The position numbers were made by a program, and so were the translations under genes. The notes below the pieces were generated by a model that was not told where the DNA came from, did no database searches, and saw nothing but the letters and a program-made list of their open reading frames with translations. From Marinifilum breve (lineage in GTDB: Bacteria; Bacteroidota; Bacteroidia; Bacteroidales; Marinifilaceae), in NCBI RefSeq assembly GCF_003202155.1, contig NZ_QFLI01000004.1, positions 62,001-126,000 of the forward strand: DNA of 64,000 nucleotides, in the 5' to 3' direction. This document shows positions 62,319 to 64,000 of the stretch, in pieces. The stretch's first letter is position 1, and every line of letters starts with the position of its first letter.

Positions 62319-64000
62319 ATGCAAAGTAAAAAACCAAGCGAAATTAAAAAGAAGGTTAAGGGTAGTCAAAAAGACTTAATCCGTTATATCAACCTTCAAT
62401 TGGCTTCTATGGGGCAACCTATTTACAAAGGAGATTCCCAAGAGGGGAAAAAGCAATTATCTGATCCTAAATTTATCGAATTGACGGATAGTTTAATCCA
62501 AAACTATCGAGCTAAATCTCGTTTATTAGCAGATCATCTTTGCCCTGCCGACCAACGTATACAGAACTTTCTGAATGATTATTTAAAAGATGTTGATGAT
62601 GAAGTTGCTCAACTTCCTACTGATACATTTATTCTTGACCAACCTGGAATTGCAAGAGAATTAAGTTTGCCTCCAAACAAGGATGAACACATTACAGAAC
62701 TTTTAAGTTCGTATAGAATAAAACAAGGTGTACTTCATAACCCAAAGCATGACAGAAGAACTACTAAAGGATCATTCCACATTGTAGAAGGTAATCTTCC
62801 TGTACCATTGGATAAAATCGAAGTTCCTAGAATAGCATTTTCAAGATTCTTAAAAGCAGCTCTTAATCCTCCTGTTGAAACAACGCGTTTACCGTTTACA
62901 TCTGCGCAGGAAGACAATGCTGAATTGATGGTTTCTCTGCTACTTCGTCCAATTGTTTGTCCTGAAGTAAAAGATGTAATCAGTCAAAAAACCATGGAAG
63001 TTAGATTCTTCGCTCCAGGTAGTTTGGTAAGTAACCTTGACTTTGTTGAATCAATCTTCGGAAATGCTGGAGATCCAAATATTCCTGCTAACGATGCTGG
63101 TTTAGATATTGAACACTGGACAGGTCATTCAGGATGTATTATTTTGGCTCCACACTTGACCAAACTAACCAAAAAAGAGTTAGGATTACCTCACTACGAT
63201 GATGCAACTGAGCGTCAGAGAAGAGATGGTGTTTGTTGGATCAAAGAAGACGAACTATACAATAATGGTACTGCATTTAAATTAACTTGTCGCAGCGAAA
63301 ACGGTGTGGTAGTTACTTTAATTGCTGATAACTATTTCGGATACTCGAAAAAAGAGATCAAAACACAAATCAGTTTCTCTGCTAACCTTTATGGTTTAGC
63401 TGAAGAAGAACATGCTGGTGGTGCAATTGCTTTTCCAAGAAAGAACTTAGGAGATAGCTTTAGCGGATCATTGTTCATGAAAAATGTTTTGAAAAAGCAA
63501 TACAGCTACGATGATGTAGTAAAAGAATTTGGTTCTACAATGGATGTGTATCCAGAAGGATTCGCTACCGATAAGGAGTATCCAAACATTTACTATATCA
63601 ACGAAAATGCTAATATCGATCTTTACGAAAGCAAGGTAAGCTGGGAAAAAGATGGAAAAGAAGAAAGCATCAGATTATTACCAGATCATTACTATGTGCA
63701 TCCATCAGGATACAAAATGCACATGGAAAAACATCCAACTGCACCGTCTTGGAGATTGGTAAGTACTGCATCTGAAGGAACATTCTGTCACAAGCCATGT
63801 ACTGTATCAGGTGGTGGTAAATCAGAAATTTCAAAATCACTTCTAAATGCAATTATTTATAGCTCTTTCTATGTACAAGACATGGAAAAAGACTTTAACC
63901 TGGCAGATAAAGTAATTAACCACGATTACACAAAACGTTGGAAAGATCATCCAGATAGAACAGAACCATCAAGATCTTTATTAAGCTCTGATCGTTCGTT
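62319..64000 (+). CDS. large conserved protein of unknown function (5' part)
   Basis: At least 560 codons, open to the window end. GGAG stands 5 bp before the ATG. N-terminus MQSKKPSEIKKKVKGSQKDLIRYIN. Recognisable conserved stretches are SLLLRPIVCPEVKD, ME-x-RFFAPGSLVSNLDFVESIFGNAG, IEHWTGHSGCIILAPHL, TERQRRDGVCW, DNYFGYSKKEIKTQISFSANLYGLAEEEHAGGAIAFP and a Gly-rich SGGGKSEIS at residues 497-505 that could be a P-loop-like nucleotide site. I recall similar ~1,100-1,200-residue proteins in many bacteria, always hypothetical. No signal peptide or membrane helix. The function is unknown. Confidence 0.85.
   Translation, partial: MQSKKPSEIKKKVKGSQKDLIRYINLQLASMGQPIYKGDSQEGKKQLSDPKFIELTDSLIQNYRAKSRLLADHLCPADQRIQNFLNDYLKDVDDEVAQLPTDTFILDQPGIARELSLPPNKDEHITELLSSYRIKQGVLHNPKHDRRTTKGSFHIVEGNLPVPLDKIEVPRIAFSRFLKAALNPPVETTRLPFTSAQEDNAELMVSLLLRPIVCPEVKDVISQKTMEVRFFAPGSLVSNLDFVESIFGNAGDPNIPANDAGLDIEHWTGHSGCIILAPHLTKLTKKELGLPHYDDATERQRRDGVCWIKEDELYNNGTAFKLTCRSENGVVVTLIADNYFGYSKKEIKTQISFSANLYGLAEEEHAGGAIAFPRKNLGDSFSGSLFMKNVLKKQYSYDDVVKEFGSTMDVYPEGFATDKEYPNIYYINENANIDLYESKVSWEKDGKEESIRLLPDHYYVHPSGYKMHMEKHPTAPSWRLVSTASEGTFCHKPCTVSGGGKSEISKSLLNAIIYSSFYVQDMEKDFNLADKVINHDYTKRWKDHPDRTEPSRSLLSSDRS

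Noticed and set aside
1-64000. CRISPR arrays, rRNA, tRNA, insertion sequences, prophage
   Set aside because: No regularly spaced identical short repeats with unique spacers, no cloverleaf or rRNA sequence recognised by eye and no transposase or phage protein. tRNA absence was not tested by a dedicated search.

Overview
The window is AT-rich bacterial chromosome from a member of the Bacteroidota. The evidence is a complete menaquinone gene set, an FtsK-LolA gene pair, a DUF3276 Pur-like protein, many -7 elements of the TAnnTTTG type and weak Shine-Dalgarno signals. The anaerobic respiration genes (a PsrABC-like molybdoenzyme, a seven-haem NapC/NirT cytochrome, FeoAB, an arginine-fermentation pair) suggest a facultative or strict anaerobe, perhaps a marine Marinilabiliales/Marinifilaceae relative. 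That placement is inference. No rRNA, tRNA, CRISPR array, transposase or prophage was seen.

Layout, left to right. 0-16 kb: the 5' part of nusB, a Pur-like protein, fused feoAB with its Cys-rich partner, arcB-arcC (ornithine transcarbamylase and carbamate kinase), a lipoprotein, ftsK, a LolA-like gene, a block of ~123-bp tandem repeats, a Lnb-like/thioesterase/HupE-like trio, pyk and aroQ. 16-29 kb: xerD, pckA, an NRDE/DinB-like pair, a membrane ATP-grasp protein, then a leftward sulfur-respiration operon (psrA-psrB-psrC, two YeeE/YedE half-transporters and a rhodanese-like protein), mobA and msrA. 29-41 kb: the menaquinone pathway in two leftward blocks (menI-menF-menD-menB and menA-menC-menE), separated by about 4.3 kb of small accessory genes and extragenic repeats, then a cold-shock gene. 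41-45 kb: asnA behind a two-stage leader, two small SRPBCC proteins, a YgaP-like protein, a DUF3795 protein and a ParB/Srx-fold protein. 45-56 kb: an NtrB/NtrC-like two-component system divergent from an ABC ATPase and three large MacB/FtsX permeases. 56-64 kb: a duplicated adenylate kinase, an 84-bp repeat block, the multihaem cytochrome, a hypothetical gene, pdxH, a PfkB kinase and the start of a very large conserved protein that runs off the window.

The most interesting signal is upstream of asnA (41.32-41.63 kb). A Bacteroidota-type promoter is followed by two consecutive attenuators. Each has a tiny open frame with eight Asn codons (24 and 17 codons), an antiterminator segment at the end of that frame that can pair with the 5' arm of the next hairpin, and a strong intrinsic terminator. 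The two copies use different base pairs for the same fold, which is internal covariation. This predicts charged-tRNA-Asn sensing by two attenuators in series in front of asparagine synthetase A.

The second notable regulatory region lies between the NtrC-like regulator and the ABC transporter operon. Two TGTTG-N7-CAACA dyads centred 22 bp apart sit about 60 bp upstream of a sigma-54-type promoter, so the regulator probably drives the divergent transporter. Functionally, the Mo enzyme operon, mobA, the menaquinone genes and the quinol-linked cytochrome fit one theme: quinol-based anaerobic respiration with sulfur compounds and perhaps other acceptors.
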